From Paracoccaceae bacterium (GTDB lineage Bacteria > Pseudomonadota > Alphaproteobacteria > Rhodobacterales > Rhodobacteraceae), in contig JAFWNM010000032.1 in the NCBI GenBank assembly GCA_017510335.1, forward strand, positions 1-64,000: a DNA stretch of 64,000 bases. Reading direction: 5' to 3'. The stretch's first letter is position 1. Each line of letters starts with the position of its first letter. The notes beneath the pieces are model-generated. The model had not been told where the DNA came from, did not search any database, and saw nothing but the letters and a program-made list of their open reading frames with translations. This document shows, one piece after another, positions 32,297 through 42,464 of this stretch. The translations under genes and the position numbers were made by a program.

Positions 32297-33748
32297 ATGC
32301 CCCATCGTCAGGAGATCCGCTTCTTGCTGAACGACCGCCCCGTAACCCTAACCACGGTCGGGGCCAGCGACATGTTGCTGGACCACCTGCGGCTTGACCA
32401 GCGCCTGCGCGGCACCAAGGAAGGCTGCGCCGAAGGGGATTGCGGGGCCTGCACTGTTCTGGTGGGGCGCATCGGGGGGGACGGGCTGGCCTATGACCCC
32501 GTGAATGCCTGCATTCGTCCGCTGGCGTCATGTGACGGGTGCCATGTCGTGACCATCGAACACCTGCGCGGGCATGATGGCGCGCTGCATCCGGTGCAAC
32601 AGGCCATTATTGACCATCACGGCAGTCAATGCGGGTTTTGCACGCCAGGGTTTGTGATGGCGCTTTATGCCCTGTGGATGCACAACCCGCACCCGTCCGA
32701 AGATGAACTGGACCGCGCGCTTCAGGGCAATCTGTGCCGCTGCACAGGCTATGCGCCCATCATCCGCGCGGGGTTGGCAATGGGCAGCTATGGCACATCT
32801 GACCCGCTTATCGGGGAACGCGCGCAGGTGGAACGCACCCTGCGCAACTGGCACGACGGCGCGCGCGTGGATGTCGCAAAGGGGGGCAGCCGCGCCATTC
32901 TGCCCGCCAATACCGATGATCTGGCCCATATTCTGGCGCAACACCCCGACGCCCGTATCATCGCCGGCGCCACAGATGTGGGCCTGTGGGTCACAAAATT
33001 CCTGCGCGATGTGCCGCTTGCGGTCCTTATCGGTCATCTGGATGAATTGCGCGACATTCAAGATACCGGCGATGCCCTGCATCTGGGGGCCATGGTCAGC
33101 TATGCGCAGGCGCATGCCCCGCTGTGCCAGCATTTCCCGCATATGGGGCGCTACTGGGACCGGATCGCGGGCTGGCAGGTGCGCGCCATGGGCACGCTGG
33201 GGGGGAATATCGCCAATGGGTCGCCCATCGGGGACACGCCGCCCGCCTTCATCGCGCTGGGGGCGCGGCTGGTGCTGCGCTGCGCGGCAGGCCGACGCGA
33301 AATCCCGCTGGAAGCGTATTTTCTGGACTATGGCAAGCAAGACCTGCGCGCGGGCGAGTTTGTCGAAAAGATCATCCTGCCCAAAGCTGCGCCAAACACC
33401 CTGCACGCCGCCTACAAGATTTCCAAGCGCAGGGATGAAGATATTTCAGCCGTGGCGGCAGGGTTTTCCGTGACGGTTGAAGGGGGCATGATCACCAGCG
33501 CGCGCGCGGCCTTCGGCGGGATGGCGGCAACACCAAAACGCGCAAGCCATGCCGAAGCCGCGCTGACAAACCAGCCCTTCACCATGGCAAGTTTCCAGCG
33601 CGCAGCAAGCACCCTGCCACAGGATTTCACGCCCTTGTCGGACATGCGCGCCAGTGCGGAATACCGCATGCGCGCCGCGCAAAACCTGTTCACCCGTTTC
33701 TGGCTGGAAGCAAACGGCACCCCTGCCACGCTGGAGGATGCAGTATGA
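32297..33748 (+). CDS. xdhA: Xanthine dehydrogenase small subunit (Fe-S/FAD)
   Basis: A 483-residue subunit. The N-terminal plant-type [2Fe-2S] domain has CAEGDCGACTVL near residue 44, then the second cluster domain with CGFCTPGFVMALY and LCRCTGY. The rest is a CO-dehydrogenase-type FAD domain (IIAGATDVGLWV; MGTLGGNIANGSPIGD). It passes electrons from the molybdenum site in XdhB to NAD+. It starts the xdhABC-guaD operon and its stop overlaps xdhB (ATGA). Confidence 0.97.
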   Translation: MPHRQEIRFLLNDRPVTLTTVGASDMLLDHLRLDQRLRGTKEGCAEGDCGACTVLVGRIGGDGLAYDPVNACIRPLASCDGCHVVTIEHLRGHDGALHPVQQAIIDHHGSQCGFCTPGFVMALYALWMHNPHPSEDELDRALQGNLCRCTGYAPIIRAGLAMGSYGTSDPLIGERAQVERTLRNWHDGARVDVAKGGSRAILPANTDDLAHILAQHPDARIIAGATDVGLWVTKFLRDVPLAVLIGHLDELRDIQDTGDALHLGAMVSYAQAHAPLCQHFPHMGRYWDRIAGWQVRAMGTLGGNIANGSPIGDTPPAFIALGARLVLRCAAGRREIPLEAYFLDYGKQDLRAGEFVEKIILPKAAPNTLHAAYKISKRRDEDISAVAAGFSVTVEGGMITSARAAFGGMAATPKRASHAEAALTNQPFTMASFQRAASTLPQDFTPLSDMRASAEYRMRAAQNLFTRFWLEANGTPATLEDAV

Positions 33749-36060
33749 AGGACACCCCCCGCATAGACGGTGCGGCGCATCACGACACCCCTCATGACAG
33801 CGCCATCAAGCATGTGACGGGCCGCGCTGAATATACCGATGACATTGCCGAACCCGCCGATTGCCTGCATGCCTATATCGGCACTGCGGGCATTGCGCAT
33901 GGCCATATCACCACCCTTGATCTGGACGCCGTGCGCCGCGCGCCGGGCGTGGTGGCCGTGCTGACAGCACATGACATTCCCGGCCGCAACGACATTTCGC
34001 CCAGCGGGCTGAAGGACGAACCGATATTCACCACCGATCTGGTCCAGTTTCACGGCCAGCCCGTGTTTGCCGTGGTGGCGACAACCCGCGATCTGGCGCG
34101 GCGCGCGTGCCAGTTGGCGCGCATTGAATATGCCCCCCTGCCCCATGCCTGCGATATTGATGCCGCCGAACACGCCGCCTATCCTGATGTAACAGCCCCC
34201 CTGACACTGGAACGCGGGCAGGTTGGCCCGGCGCTGGACAGCGCCCCGCACCGCATTCAGGGGCGCATGCGCGTGGGCGGGCAGGATCATATGTATCTGG
34301 AAGGGCAAATCGCGCTGGCCATTCCCGGCGAAGATGACGAAGTGTCACTGTTCGCATCCACCCAACACCCAAGCGAGGCGCAGCACATGGTCGCCCATGC
34401 GCTGGGTGTGCCTGCCAATGCCGTGGTGGTGAATGTGCGGCGCATGGGCGGCGGCTTTGGCGGCAAGGAAACGCAGATGAACCTGTTTTGCGCCATTGCC
34501 GCGCTGGCCGCGAAACAACTGGGCCGTGCCGTGAAATTACGCCCTGACCGTGATCAGGATATGGAAATCACTGGCAAACGGCATGATTTCCGCATTGATT
34601 ACGATGTGGGGTTCGACGATCACGGGCGTATTCTGGCCGTGGACGGCGTGTTTGCCGCGCGCTGTGGCTGGTCGTCCGACCTGTCCGGCCCCGTGACGGA
34701 CCGCGCGCTGTTTCACGCCGACAACGCCTATTTCTACCCAGATGTGCGCCTGAAATCCCGCCCGATTAAAACCAACACTGTCAGCAACACGGCCTTTCGC
34801 GGCTTTGGCGGCCCGCAGGGTGTGATTGCCGCCGAACGCATGATCGAAGAAATCGCCTATGCGTTGGGCCGTGACCCGCTGGAGGTGCGCCGCGCCAATT
34901 TCTACCGCGATGGCGCGGATGTGACCCCCTATCACCAGACAGTCGAGGATAACATCCTGCTGCGGCTGGTGGGCGACCTGGAACAGTCCTGCGACTATCA
35001 GGCCCGGCGTCGCGCGGTGCTGGACTGGAATGCCAAGGGCGGCATCATCCGCAAGGGTATCGCGTTGACCCCTGTGAAATTCGGCATCAGCTTCACGGCC
35101 ACATGGTATAATCAGGCTGGTGCCTTGGTGCATGTCTATAATGACGGGTCGATCCAACTGAACCATGGCGGCACCGAAATGGGACAGGGGCTGTATACCA
35201 AGGTCGCGCAAGTGGTGGCCGAAGCGTTCGGCGTCGATATAGCCCGTATCAAGATTACCAAGACCACCACCGAAAAAGTGCCCAACACATCGGCTACGGC
35301 TGCCAGCAGCGGGTCGGACCTGAACGGCATGGCCGCCCTTGATGCCTGCACCCAGATCAAGACGCGGCTGGTGGACTTTGCGGCAACCCATTGGGGCGTT
35401 GCCCCCGATACTGTGCACTTCCTGCCCGGTCGCGTCGCGGTGGGCGCGCAGGTCATGACATTCGCGGAATTGGTCCATGCGGCCTATATGGCGCGCATCC
35501 AGCTTTCGGCGGCGGGGTATTATAAAACGCCGGAAATTCACTGGGACCGTGCCAAGGGGCGAGGCCAGCCCTTCTATTATTATGCCTATGGCGCGGCCTG
35601 TGCAGAAGTCAGCATTGACACATTGACCGGCGAAACCCGCGTGGACCGCGCAGATGTGCTGCATGATGTGGGCCGGTCGCTGAACCCCGCGCTGGACATC
35701 GGGCAGGTCGAAGGCGCGTTCGTGCAGGGCATGGGCTGGCTGACATCGGAAGAACTGGTCTGGGATGACAAGGGCCGGTTGCGCACGCATGCGCCATCCA
35801 CCTACAAAATCCCGCTGGCGTCTGACCGGCCACGCATTTTCAATGTCCGGCTGGCAGAATGGTCCGAAAACGTCAAACCCACGATCAAGCGGTCAAAAGC
35901 GGTGGGGGAACCCCCCTTCATGCTGCCGATTTCCGTGTTCGAGGCCATCGGCATGGCTGTGGCGTCGGTTGCGGATTACCGTATCTGCCCCCGACTTGAT
36001 GCGCCCGCCACACCCGAACGCGTGCTGATGGCAGTGGACAGGTTGCGGGCGCTGTCATGA
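33745..36060 (+). CDS. xdhB: Xanthine dehydrogenase molybdopterin-binding subunit
   Basis: A 771-residue Moco subunit. GGGFGGKETQ and FRGFGGPQG contact the molybdopterin, and the C-terminal GEPPFMLPISVFEA carries the catalytic Glu that starts hydroxylation of xanthine or hypoxanthine. Length and order match bacterial XdhB. It overlaps xdhA before and xdhC after by four bases each. Confidence 0.97.
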   Translation: MKDTPRIDGAAHHDTPHDSAIKHVTGRAEYTDDIAEPADCLHAYIGTAGIAHGHITTLDLDAVRRAPGVVAVLTAHDIPGRNDISPSGLKDEPIFTTDLVQFHGQPVFAVVATTRDLARRACQLARIEYAPLPHACDIDAAEHAAYPDVTAPLTLERGQVGPALDSAPHRIQGRMRVGGQDHMYLEGQIALAIPGEDDEVSLFASTQHPSEAQHMVAHALGVPANAVVVNVRRMGGGFGGKETQMNLFCAIAALAAKQLGRAVKLRPDRDQDMEITGKRHDFRIDYDVGFDDHGRILAVDGVFAARCGWSSDLSGPVTDRALFHADNAYFYPDVRLKSRPIKTNTVSNTAFRGFGGPQGVIAAERMIEEIAYALGRDPLEVRRANFYRDGADVTPYHQTVEDNILLRLVGDLEQSCDYQARRRAVLDWNAKGGIIRKGIALTPVKFGISFTATWYNQAGALVHVYNDGSIQLNHGGTEMGQGLYTKVAQVVAEAFGVDIARIKITKTTTEKVPNTSATAASSGSDLNGMAALDACTQIKTRLVDFAATHWGVAPDTVHFLPGRVAVGAQVMTFAELVHAAYMARIQLSAAGYYKTPEIHWDRAKGRGQPFYYYAYGAACAEVSIDTLTGETRVDRADVLHDVGRSLNPALDIGQVEGAFVQGMGWLTSEELVWDDKGRLRTHAPSTYKIPLASDRPRIFNVRLAEWSENVKPTIKRSKAVGEPPFMLPISVFEAIGMAVASVADYRICPRLDAPATPERVLMAVDRLRALS

Positions 36061-36875
36061 ATGGCGCGCGCGACATGCTAAGCGGCCCCGCCGCCGTGAT
36101 CCATGCACGCATTTCGCGCGTGCGCGGGTCCAGCCCCCGAGAGGTCGGCGCAGAAATGTTCATCACCGCGCAGGGTATGGCAGGCACCATCGGCGGCGGA
36201 CAGGCCGAATGGCTGGCACTGGGCCGCGCGCGCGAGATGCTGGCACAAGGTGAAATGCGCGCGACACTGGATATCGCCCTGGGGCCGGAAATAGGCCAGT
36301 GCTGCGGCGGGCGGATCGCGATAGACCTTGTGCGCCTTGGCGACAGCGCGCGCGCGACACATCTTGCGCGCCTGCAAGGGGCGGTGCGCCCGCATGTGCT
36401 GATCCTTGGCGCGGGCCATGTGGGCCGCGCCCTGGCGCGCATCATGGCAACCCTGCCCTGCGACACATTCCTGATCGACACGCGCGCGACCGAACTGGCA
36501 CAAGCCCCCAAGGGCGTGCAAACCCGCCTGACCCCCTTGCCCGAAGCGGAAATTGCACAGGCCCCGCCAGCAAGCGCGTTCATTGTCGCCACGCATGACC
36601 ACGGGCTGGATTTTCTGCTGGCGCTGGCCGCGCTGCGCCGCAAGGATGCGGCCTATGTCGGGTTAATCGGGTCTGCCACAAAGCGCGCGCGGTTTGACCG
36701 TTTCGCGCGTGACCACGGCGCAGGCACAGACAGCCATGCGCTGGTTTGCCCCATCGGTGCGGCGGGCCTTGGCGACAAGCGCCCCGAAGTGATTGCGCTG
36801 ATGACAGCGCAGGAAATCCTTACGGCCTTGCGCGCGGCCACCCCGGCACAGGCCGGGGCCGCTGCCGCGCTATGA
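36057..36875 (+). CDS. xdhC: Xanthine dehydrogenase accessory protein XdhC
   Basis: A 272-residue XdhC/CoxI protein. VRGSSPREVGAEMFIT at the start and the Rossmann-like ILGAGHVGRALARIMATLPC near residue 115 are the two conserved parts; YVGLIGSATKRARF follows. XdhC binds Moco, protects its sulfuration and inserts it in XdhB. It is needed for active enzyme and is correctly placed after the structural genes. Confidence 0.94.
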   Translation: MNGARDMLSGPAAVIHARISRVRGSSPREVGAEMFITAQGMAGTIGGGQAEWLALGRAREMLAQGEMRATLDIALGPEIGQCCGGRIAIDLVRLGDSARATHLARLQGAVRPHVLILGAGHVGRALARIMATLPCDTFLIDTRATELAQAPKGVQTRLTPLPEAEIAQAPPASAFIVATHDHGLDFLLALAALRRKDAAYVGLIGSATKRARFDRFARDHGAGTDSHALVCPIGAAGLGDKRPEVIALMTAQEILTALRAATPAQAGAAAAL

Positions 36876-36888
36876 AGAAAGCCCGGTT

Positions 36889-38190
36889 ATGACCCGAACC
36901 CTGATCCGTGCGCGGTTGCTGACCTTCCTGCGCGAACCCCAAGGCGCCGATGACAAGACCAGTTTTCGTTATATTGAAGATGGCGCCCTGCTGATTGAGG
37001 GCGGAATGATCCGCGCCATGGGTGAATTCGCCCAGATGACCGCACCTGATGCGGCAGTGATCGACCACCGCCCGCATCTGGTCCTGCCCGGTTTTATCGA
37101 CACGCATCTGCATTTCCCGCAAACGCAGGTGATCGCAAGTTGGGCGGCAGAATTGCTGGACTGGCTGAACGACTACACCTTTCCGGAAGAAACCCGTTAT
37201 GGCGACCCCGCGCTGTGTGCTGCCATGGCCAGCGCCTTTCTGGACCGGCTGGCGGATCACGGCACCACCACTGCAGTGGCCTATGCCTCGGTTCACGCAG
37301 CATCTGCTGACGCGCTGTTTGCCGAGGCATTGAAACGTGACATGCGGCTGATTACCGGCAAGGTGTTGATGGACCGCAACGCGCCGGACGGCCTGCGCGA
37401 CACGGCGCAATCAGGCTACGATGACACCAAGGCGCTGATCGCGCGCTGGCATGGCACGGGGCGGCTGGCCTATGCAATCACGCCGCGTTTTGCCATCACA
37501 TCCACCCCCGACCAGATGGCGGCGGCGCAAGCCTTGGTGGCTGAACACCCCGATTGCTACATTCAGACCCATCTTAGCGAAAACCACGCCGAAATCGCGC
37601 TGTCATGCCAGCTATACCCCGATGCAGTGGATTATACCGACATTTACGCCCGCTACGGGTTGCTGGGGCCAAAATCATTGCTGGGGCACGCGATTCACTT
37701 GTCTGACCGTGAAATAGGCGTCCTTGCAGATGCAGGGGCAAAGCCCGTATTTTGCCCGACATCCAACCTGTTTCTGGGCAGCGGCCTGTTTGATGATGCG
37801 AAATTGCGTGCGGCGGGGCTGGTCAATGCGATCGCCACAGATATTGGCGGCGGCACCAGTTATTCCATGCTGCAAACCCTGGCCGAGGGCTACAAGGTGC
37901 TGCAACTGCAACGCCAGCGCCTGCACCCGCTGCGCGCCTTTCACTGGATCACGCGCGGCAATGCGGTAGCCCTTGGGCTGGAGCATTGCATCGGCACGCT
38001 GGACACGGGCACAGAAGCTGATTTTGTCGTCCTGAATGCCCGCGCAACCCCTGCCATGGCCCAGCGCATGGACCGCGCGCAAACCCTGACCGAAGAATTG
38101 TTCACCTTGCAGGTCATGGGCGATGACCGCGCCATCGTGCAGACCTATATCGCCGGAAAGCCACAAAAAGGCGCGCGCAACACCCCCTGA
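36889..38190 (+). CDS. guaD: Guanine deaminase
   Basis: A 433-residue amidohydrolase. Metal ligands are seen in FIDTHLHFPQ (near residue 68), QTHLSENHAE, LLGHAIHLSD and ATDIGGGTSYSM, the order of guanine deaminases. It turns guanine to xanthine and ammonia, feeding the xanthine dehydrogenase encoded just before it. It starts 13 bp after xdhC, so all four genes form one purine-salvage or catabolism operon; no urate-degrading genes follow in the window. Confidence 0.95.
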   Translation: MTRTLIRARLLTFLREPQGADDKTSFRYIEDGALLIEGGMIRAMGEFAQMTAPDAAVIDHRPHLVLPGFIDTHLHFPQTQVIASWAAELLDWLNDYTFPEETRYGDPALCAAMASAFLDRLADHGTTTAVAYASVHAASADALFAEALKRDMRLITGKVLMDRNAPDGLRDTAQSGYDDTKALIARWHGTGRLAYAITPRFAITSTPDQMAAAQALVAEHPDCYIQTHLSENHAEIALSCQLYPDAVDYTDIYARYGLLGPKSLLGHAIHLSDREIGVLADAGAKPVFCPTSNLFLGSGLFDDAKLRAAGLVNAIATDIGGGTSYSMLQTLAEGYKVLQLQRQRLHPLRAFHWITRGNAVALGLEHCIGTLDTGTEADFVVLNARATPAMAQRMDRAQTLTEELFTLQVMGDDRAIVQTYIAGKPQKGARNTP

Positions 38191-38220
38191 AACGCGGAAC
38201 AGACAGGGGTTTCAGCGCGG

Positions 38221-40485
38221 CTACAGGCGCAGCCAATAGCTGTAGTCGCCCGTTTGGGGCGGGGTGTCGCCGTCCATATCGGCGGGCTGTCGCAAACTGG
38301 ACACCTGCTGCAGCACACGTTTCAGCCGCCGCAACGCCACAGGCTTGGTCATCACCATCATGCCTGCGCCCTGCGCGCGCTGCGCAAGGTCCCGGCTGTG
38401 GTTTGCGGTGATCAGAATCGCAGGAATTGCGCCGTATTGGCGGCGCAGCTGGGCAACAATGTCGATACCGTTTTCCCCGTCATCCAACAGGAAATCAGCC
38501 AAAATCACGTCAGGGGCAACCCCAAGTTCAGCCACTTGCTGGTCAGCTTGCGCCAGATTGGCAGCTTCCAGCGGGCTTGCGCCCCAATGTTCAAGCACTT
38601 CCATCATGGCGGCACGCACACCGGCGTCATTTTCCACCACAAGCACAAGCAAATCATCCAGTGGGCTGCGCACGACATCCGCCGTGGCCGGTTCGGTCGG
38701 GTTTGGCTGGGACATGGCAGACCGTGGCACAGTCAGCGAAAAAACAGTCCCCTTGCCCAGTTCGGACCGCAATTCCAGCGGGTGGCCCAACAGCGCGCTT
38801 GCCTGTTCCACAATCGCCAGCCCCAACCCCATGCCCGATTCCGCATTGGGGGCAAGGCGGGTGAATTCCTGAAATATCTCGGACTGCTTGTCTGGCGGGA
38901 TTCCCGTCCCTGTGTCCCACACGTCCAGCCGCAACCGCGCGCCCTGATTGCGCGCGCCCACAACAACACGCCCCTGCGCAGTGTAGCGGATGGCATTCGA
39001 CAGAAGGTTTTGCAATATCCGCTTCAGATAGACAGCATCACTTTGCACAACCGCTGTGCTGGGCACCACGACCAGACGCAAACCCTTTGCCTGCGCGACG
39101 GGGGTGAACTCCTCTCTCAGGCGGTCCAGAAGCGGGCCAAGGGCAATGGGTTCAATCTTGGCGCGCGCCGCACCAATGTCGAACTTTGAAATATCCAGCA
39201 ACGCCCCAAGTATCTGTTCAACACTGCCAAAGGCACTGCGGATACGTTCGGTCAGGCGCTGCTGGCCCGGGTCCAGCGCAGTTGTGGACAATGACCCAAG
39301 AAACAGCTTGGCCGCATTGAGGGGTTGCAAAAGATCATGACTGGCCGATGCCACAAAACGCGACTTGGTGGTATTTGCGCGTTCGGCCAGGTCGCGGGCG
39401 GATTCCAATTCCAGCGTGCGGTTGCGCACCCGCGCTTCCAGCGTGTCATTCAAGCGGTGCAGTTCGGAAATGGCCCCGCGTTCCTTGGTCATGTCGGTCA
39501 GCGACATCACAAAACCACTGTCGGGCATGGCCTGTGCGGACAAGTGCAGAATGGTTCCGTCATCTTGGATGATTTCAAGCGACAGCGGCGGGCGGTTGGG
39601 TGGCCCCTGCACCCATTGAAGCAATACTTGCGTGACATGGCCCTGCCCCAACTGGCGGCGGCGGGCCAGATCGTCCACAATCGCATCAAACGATGTGCCG
39701 ATCGCCAGCAATTCCACCGGCGGCAGGAACATTTCACGCAAACGCCGGTTCCACCCCGCCAGCCGGGCCTTCGCATCGAAGATGACCACCGCCTGATCAA
39801 TGTGATCAAGGGTCGCGCGCACCATCCGGGCCTGTTCATCCAGCAGTTTGGCGCGTTCTTCGCGTTCATTGCGCACCATTGCGGTAACATCGGTCTGGGT
39901 CACCGCTGTCCCCCCCGAGGGCATGCGCTGTTCGCTGACCTGCAGCCATTGATCATCGCGCAGCGGCACAATGAAGTTCACATTCTTGCGACGGTGGCTT
40001 TCCAGACGCTGTTCCACCCAGCCCGCGCGAGTCTGCCCGTCGGGCAGATGCAGATAGGGGCTTTCGGACACCAGCCGCACATAATCCCGAAATGCAAGGC
40101 CCGTACCGATACGGCGGCGCAAATCCGGCAGACCAGCACAAAAGCGCGAATTCCACATGACAAGCATATCCTGCGCATCAAACAGCGCGAACCCTTCGCG
40201 CATGGCTTCCAGTGCGTCAGTCAGGCTGTTGCGGGCGCGCACGGCCATGCGTTCGGCCTGCGACAGCCGCGAATTGGCAATGCGCAACTTGTCCAGTGTT
40301 CCCGCCAGATCGCGCGTGCGGCTGCGCACCTGCTGTTCCAGTGCAACGACATGCTGCAACTGCCCCGCCGGGCGGCTGGGCGACTGCCCACGTTCGGAAC
40401 GGTCCATCAACGCGGCGACAATCGCGCGCAGACGTTGATTTTCATCTTCTGGGGACAGGCCCGGCGGCAGGAAATCCTTGTGCAT
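38221..40485 (-). CDS. Hybrid sensor histidine kinase, NahK/ErcS'-like
   Basis: A 754-residue cytoplasmic protein with no membrane segment. Layout: N-terminal coiled coil (about 25-85), two PAS domains (about 90-200, FALFDAQDMLVMWN; and about 225-335, AVVIFDAKARLAGWN), a HisKA domain with FVASASHDLLQPLNAAKLF, an HATPase (NLLSNAIRY, DTGTGIPP, GMGLGLAIV) and a C-terminal receiver with Asp in ILADFLLDDG. The ASHDLLQPLNAA H-box is typical of the Pseudomonas NahK/ErcS' group. It overlaps the FIST gene by one base (TGATG), so the two are probably sensor and partner. Confidence 0.9.
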   Translation of the reverse strand: MHKDFLPPGLSPEDENQRLRAIVAALMDRSERGQSPSRPAGQLQHVVALEQQVRSRTRDLAGTLDKLRIANSRLSQAERMAVRARNSLTDALEAMREGFALFDAQDMLVMWNSRFCAGLPDLRRRIGTGLAFRDYVRLVSESPYLHLPDGQTRAGWVEQRLESHRRKNVNFIVPLRDDQWLQVSEQRMPSGGTAVTQTDVTAMVRNEREERAKLLDEQARMVRATLDHIDQAVVIFDAKARLAGWNRRLREMFLPPVELLAIGTSFDAIVDDLARRRQLGQGHVTQVLLQWVQGPPNRPPLSLEIIQDDGTILHLSAQAMPDSGFVMSLTDMTKERGAISELHRLNDTLEARVRNRTLELESARDLAERANTTKSRFVASASHDLLQPLNAAKLFLGSLSTTALDPGQQRLTERIRSAFGSVEQILGALLDISKFDIGAARAKIEPIALGPLLDRLREEFTPVAQAKGLRLVVVPSTAVVQSDAVYLKRILQNLLSNAIRYTAQGRVVVGARNQGARLRLDVWDTGTGIPPDKQSEIFQEFTRLAPNAESGMGLGLAIVEQASALLGHPLELRSELGKGTVFSLTVPRSAMSQPNPTEPATADVVRSPLDDLLVLVVENDAGVRAAMMEVLEHWGASPLEAANLAQADQQVAELGVAPDVILADFLLDDGENGIDIVAQLRRQYGAIPAILITANHSRDLAQRAQGAGMMVMTKPVALRRLKRVLQQVSSLRQPADMDGDTPPQTGDYSYWLRL

Positions 40486-41663
40486 CAGTCCGCCCCGCCC
40501 GTCAGGGAAAAGAGGGTTTCTGGTTCGGGCTGGGGCGGATAGAAGGCAAGCCCCGTAAACGTCTGGTTCACATGCATCATGTTGAACTGTTCGCCATAAG
40601 TGTTGAACCCCGCCACCTGATAGCGTTCCAGAACAGTGCTGATGCGGCTGCGGTTCTGTGTGTGCTCTGCCTCCAGCCGGCGCAGAATGCAGTCACAGGC
40701 CAGGATCGCGGGCAGCGGCCCGTTGCCTGCCAACCCCGCAAGCTGGCTGTCCAGATGCGCGACCAGATCAACACTTGTCGCCAGGCGCAGCACCAGCCCC
40801 GGTTCTACTGCGGAAAAAAAGCGCAGCGTGCCATCAGGTTCAACCCGTTGAATGGCAAGGACGTGGTGATCCTTGCCAATCTTGGACACCACGGGATTGG
40901 CCGCAAAAATGAACGGGCTCAGGTGTTGCGGGTCCTTACCCAGAAGCCGCGCATATTCCGGCCCGGCGGGCATACCGTTGATCTGGCGCACCAGTCGTTG
41001 GTCGGGGTCGGCATCAGTAACCACCATGCGCATATCGGTGGGGTTCAGATGGTCAAAGCGAAAGGCGGTTACCGTGCAGGGCGTGCGCAGCACCGCCAGA
41101 ACCGCCGCATCGGTCATGAACCGGCCCTGATGCAGAACATGGGTCTGGCCAAAGCGCAACCCGTCACCTGCCGACCCGCCGACAAGCGGTGACTGGCTCA
41201 GGGCTTCGGATAAGGCCCAGACAAGCTGATCTTCCATCAGCGACAACCCGTCTGTCAGCAAAAATGCAACTTCGTTGGACCAGTCCGCCGTCGAGAATGT
41301 CAGTTCCGCACGCAATTCAAACGCAAGATCGCGCGCCTGTTCGGGGCTGAAGTCGCGCAACCCTTCGATATGGCCCACAGCCACACGAAACAGCTCGCGC
41401 GGCAGGCCGATCGCTACGATATGCCCTTCCAGATACCCGCCGCGCCCGATTTCGCCAGCAGTGGTGCACCCGATGACCGGCAATCTGGACGGCAGGCCCT
41501 GCAGCGCAGCTTCAATGCGGTGCAAATCATGCCCCTCGCCCACGAACAGGATAACCAGCGCCAGATCGGCGGGGGACAGATCTGCCAGTATCCGGGCCAT
41601 GGCCTGTGCGGTGTCACTTGCCCCTGATTGCGCATGTCTGAATAGTGCAGCATTGTTTTGCAT
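40485..41663 (-). CDS. FIST-domain sensory protein, NosP-like
   Basis: A 392-residue protein made of FIST N (about 25-215; PVIGCTTAGEIGRGGYLEGHIVAIGL, and VGGSAGDGLRFGQTHVLH) and FIST C (about 220-375). Members of this family next to a NahK-type kinase include NosP, a haem protein that senses nitric oxide and inhibits its kinase. The haem ligand cannot be confirmed here, so NO sensing is an inference from the gene pair. It is cytoplasmic and co-translated with the kinase. Confidence 0.85.
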   Translation of the reverse strand: MQNNAALFRHAQSGASDTAQAMARILADLSPADLALVILFVGEGHDLHRIEAALQGLPSRLPVIGCTTAGEIGRGGYLEGHIVAIGLPRELFRVAVGHIEGLRDFSPEQARDLAFELRAELTFSTADWSNEVAFLLTDGLSLMEDQLVWALSEALSQSPLVGGSAGDGLRFGQTHVLHQGRFMTDAAVLAVLRTPCTVTAFRFDHLNPTDMRMVVTDADPDQRLVRQINGMPAGPEYARLLGKDPQHLSPFIFAANPVVSKIGKDHHVLAIQRVEPDGTLRFFSAVEPGLVLRLATSVDLVAHLDSQLAGLAGNGPLPAILACDCILRRLEAEHTQNRSRISTVLERYQVAGFNTYGEQFNMMHVNQTFTGLAFYPPQPEPETLFSLTGGAD

Positions 41664-41756
41664 ACCGGCCCCCGTTTGACTGCAAGGTTGCCACCCCGCG
41701 CCCCAGCCCCGAACATGGCGCGACGCGCAGGCCGGACAAGGCCGCCCGCCCCGGCA

Positions 41757-42464
41757 TCAGGACACCCCGCCATCCCGCAAGATCGATGCAAATGACGCTG
41801 AATTGGCGATCCGCACAGCCTGTGTCCGGCTTTGCGCACCCATTTTGCGCAAAATCGCAGTGACATGGGCCTTGACGGTGGTTTCACTGATCGACAGTTC
41901 GAACGCGATTTGCTTATTCAGATACCCTTCGCAAACAAGGGCCAGAATCCTGCCTTGTTGCGGGGTCAAGGTGGCCAGCTTATCCACCACACCATGATCG
42001 CCCCCCCCGGCGCCACCCGTTGGCGGTGTATAATTTTCCGGCAGATAGGTGCCCCCGCCCATGACCTTGCGGATGGCGGCAATGAACCCTTCGCGGGGGC
42101 TGTGTTTGGGCACGAATCCGGCAGCGCCCGCCTGCAGCACCGCCGCCACGATCCTGTCATCGGCCATGGAGGACACCACCACCACCGGCACCCCCGGAAC
42201 TGCGTTGCGCAACCGCGTCAACCCGTCCAGCCCGGCCACATCGGGCAGGTTCAGGTCCAGCAAAATGGCATCTGGTTCGGGGCCTGTGCGCAAATCCTCC
42301 AACGCTTGGCCAAGGGAATTGGACGCATGAATCCGTGTCACCGCCAGCGTTTCGGTCAGTGTCATTTGCAGCGCTTCGCAAAAAAGCGGGTGATCATCGA
42401 TAATCATGATCATGTCGGTCTCATTGCCTGTCGCCGCCCCGATGGTGATCATTCTGGTTCTCAT
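41757..42464 (-). CDS. NarL/FixJ-type response regulator (LuxR HTH)
   Basis: A 235-residue regulator: receiver with IIDDHPLFCEAL and phospho-Asp in ILLDLNLPD, a Gly-rich linker (GGAGGGDHG), then a LuxR HTH (LTPQQGRILALVCEGYLNKQIAFEL...). It is the first gene of the regulator-FIST-kinase set, all on the minus strand, with a 93-bp spacer before the FIST gene. It resembles ErbR/AgmR-type regulators. Targets are unknown. The start may be the second Met (MITIG). Confidence 0.88.
   Translation of the reverse strand: MRTRMITIGAATGNETDMIMIIDDHPLFCEALQMTLTETLAVTRIHASNSLGQALEDLRTGPEPDAILLDLNLPDVAGLDGLTRLRNAVPGVPVVVVSSMADDRIVAAVLQAGAAGFVPKHSPREGFIAAIRKVMGGGTYLPENYTPPTGGAGGGDHGVVDKLATLTPQQGRILALVCEGYLNKQIAFELSISETTVKAHVTAILRKMGAQSRTQAVRIANSASFASILRDGGVS

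Noticed and set aside
34537-35790. 417-codon minus-strand ORF inside xdhB
   Set aside because: Antisense to a clear molybdoenzyme subunit; His/Arg/Gly-rich translation without a family match or ribosome site.
39325-40542. 405-codon plus-strand ORF opposite the hybrid kinase
   Set aside because: Antisense to conserved PAS and HisKA coding sequence, with no recognisable domains.
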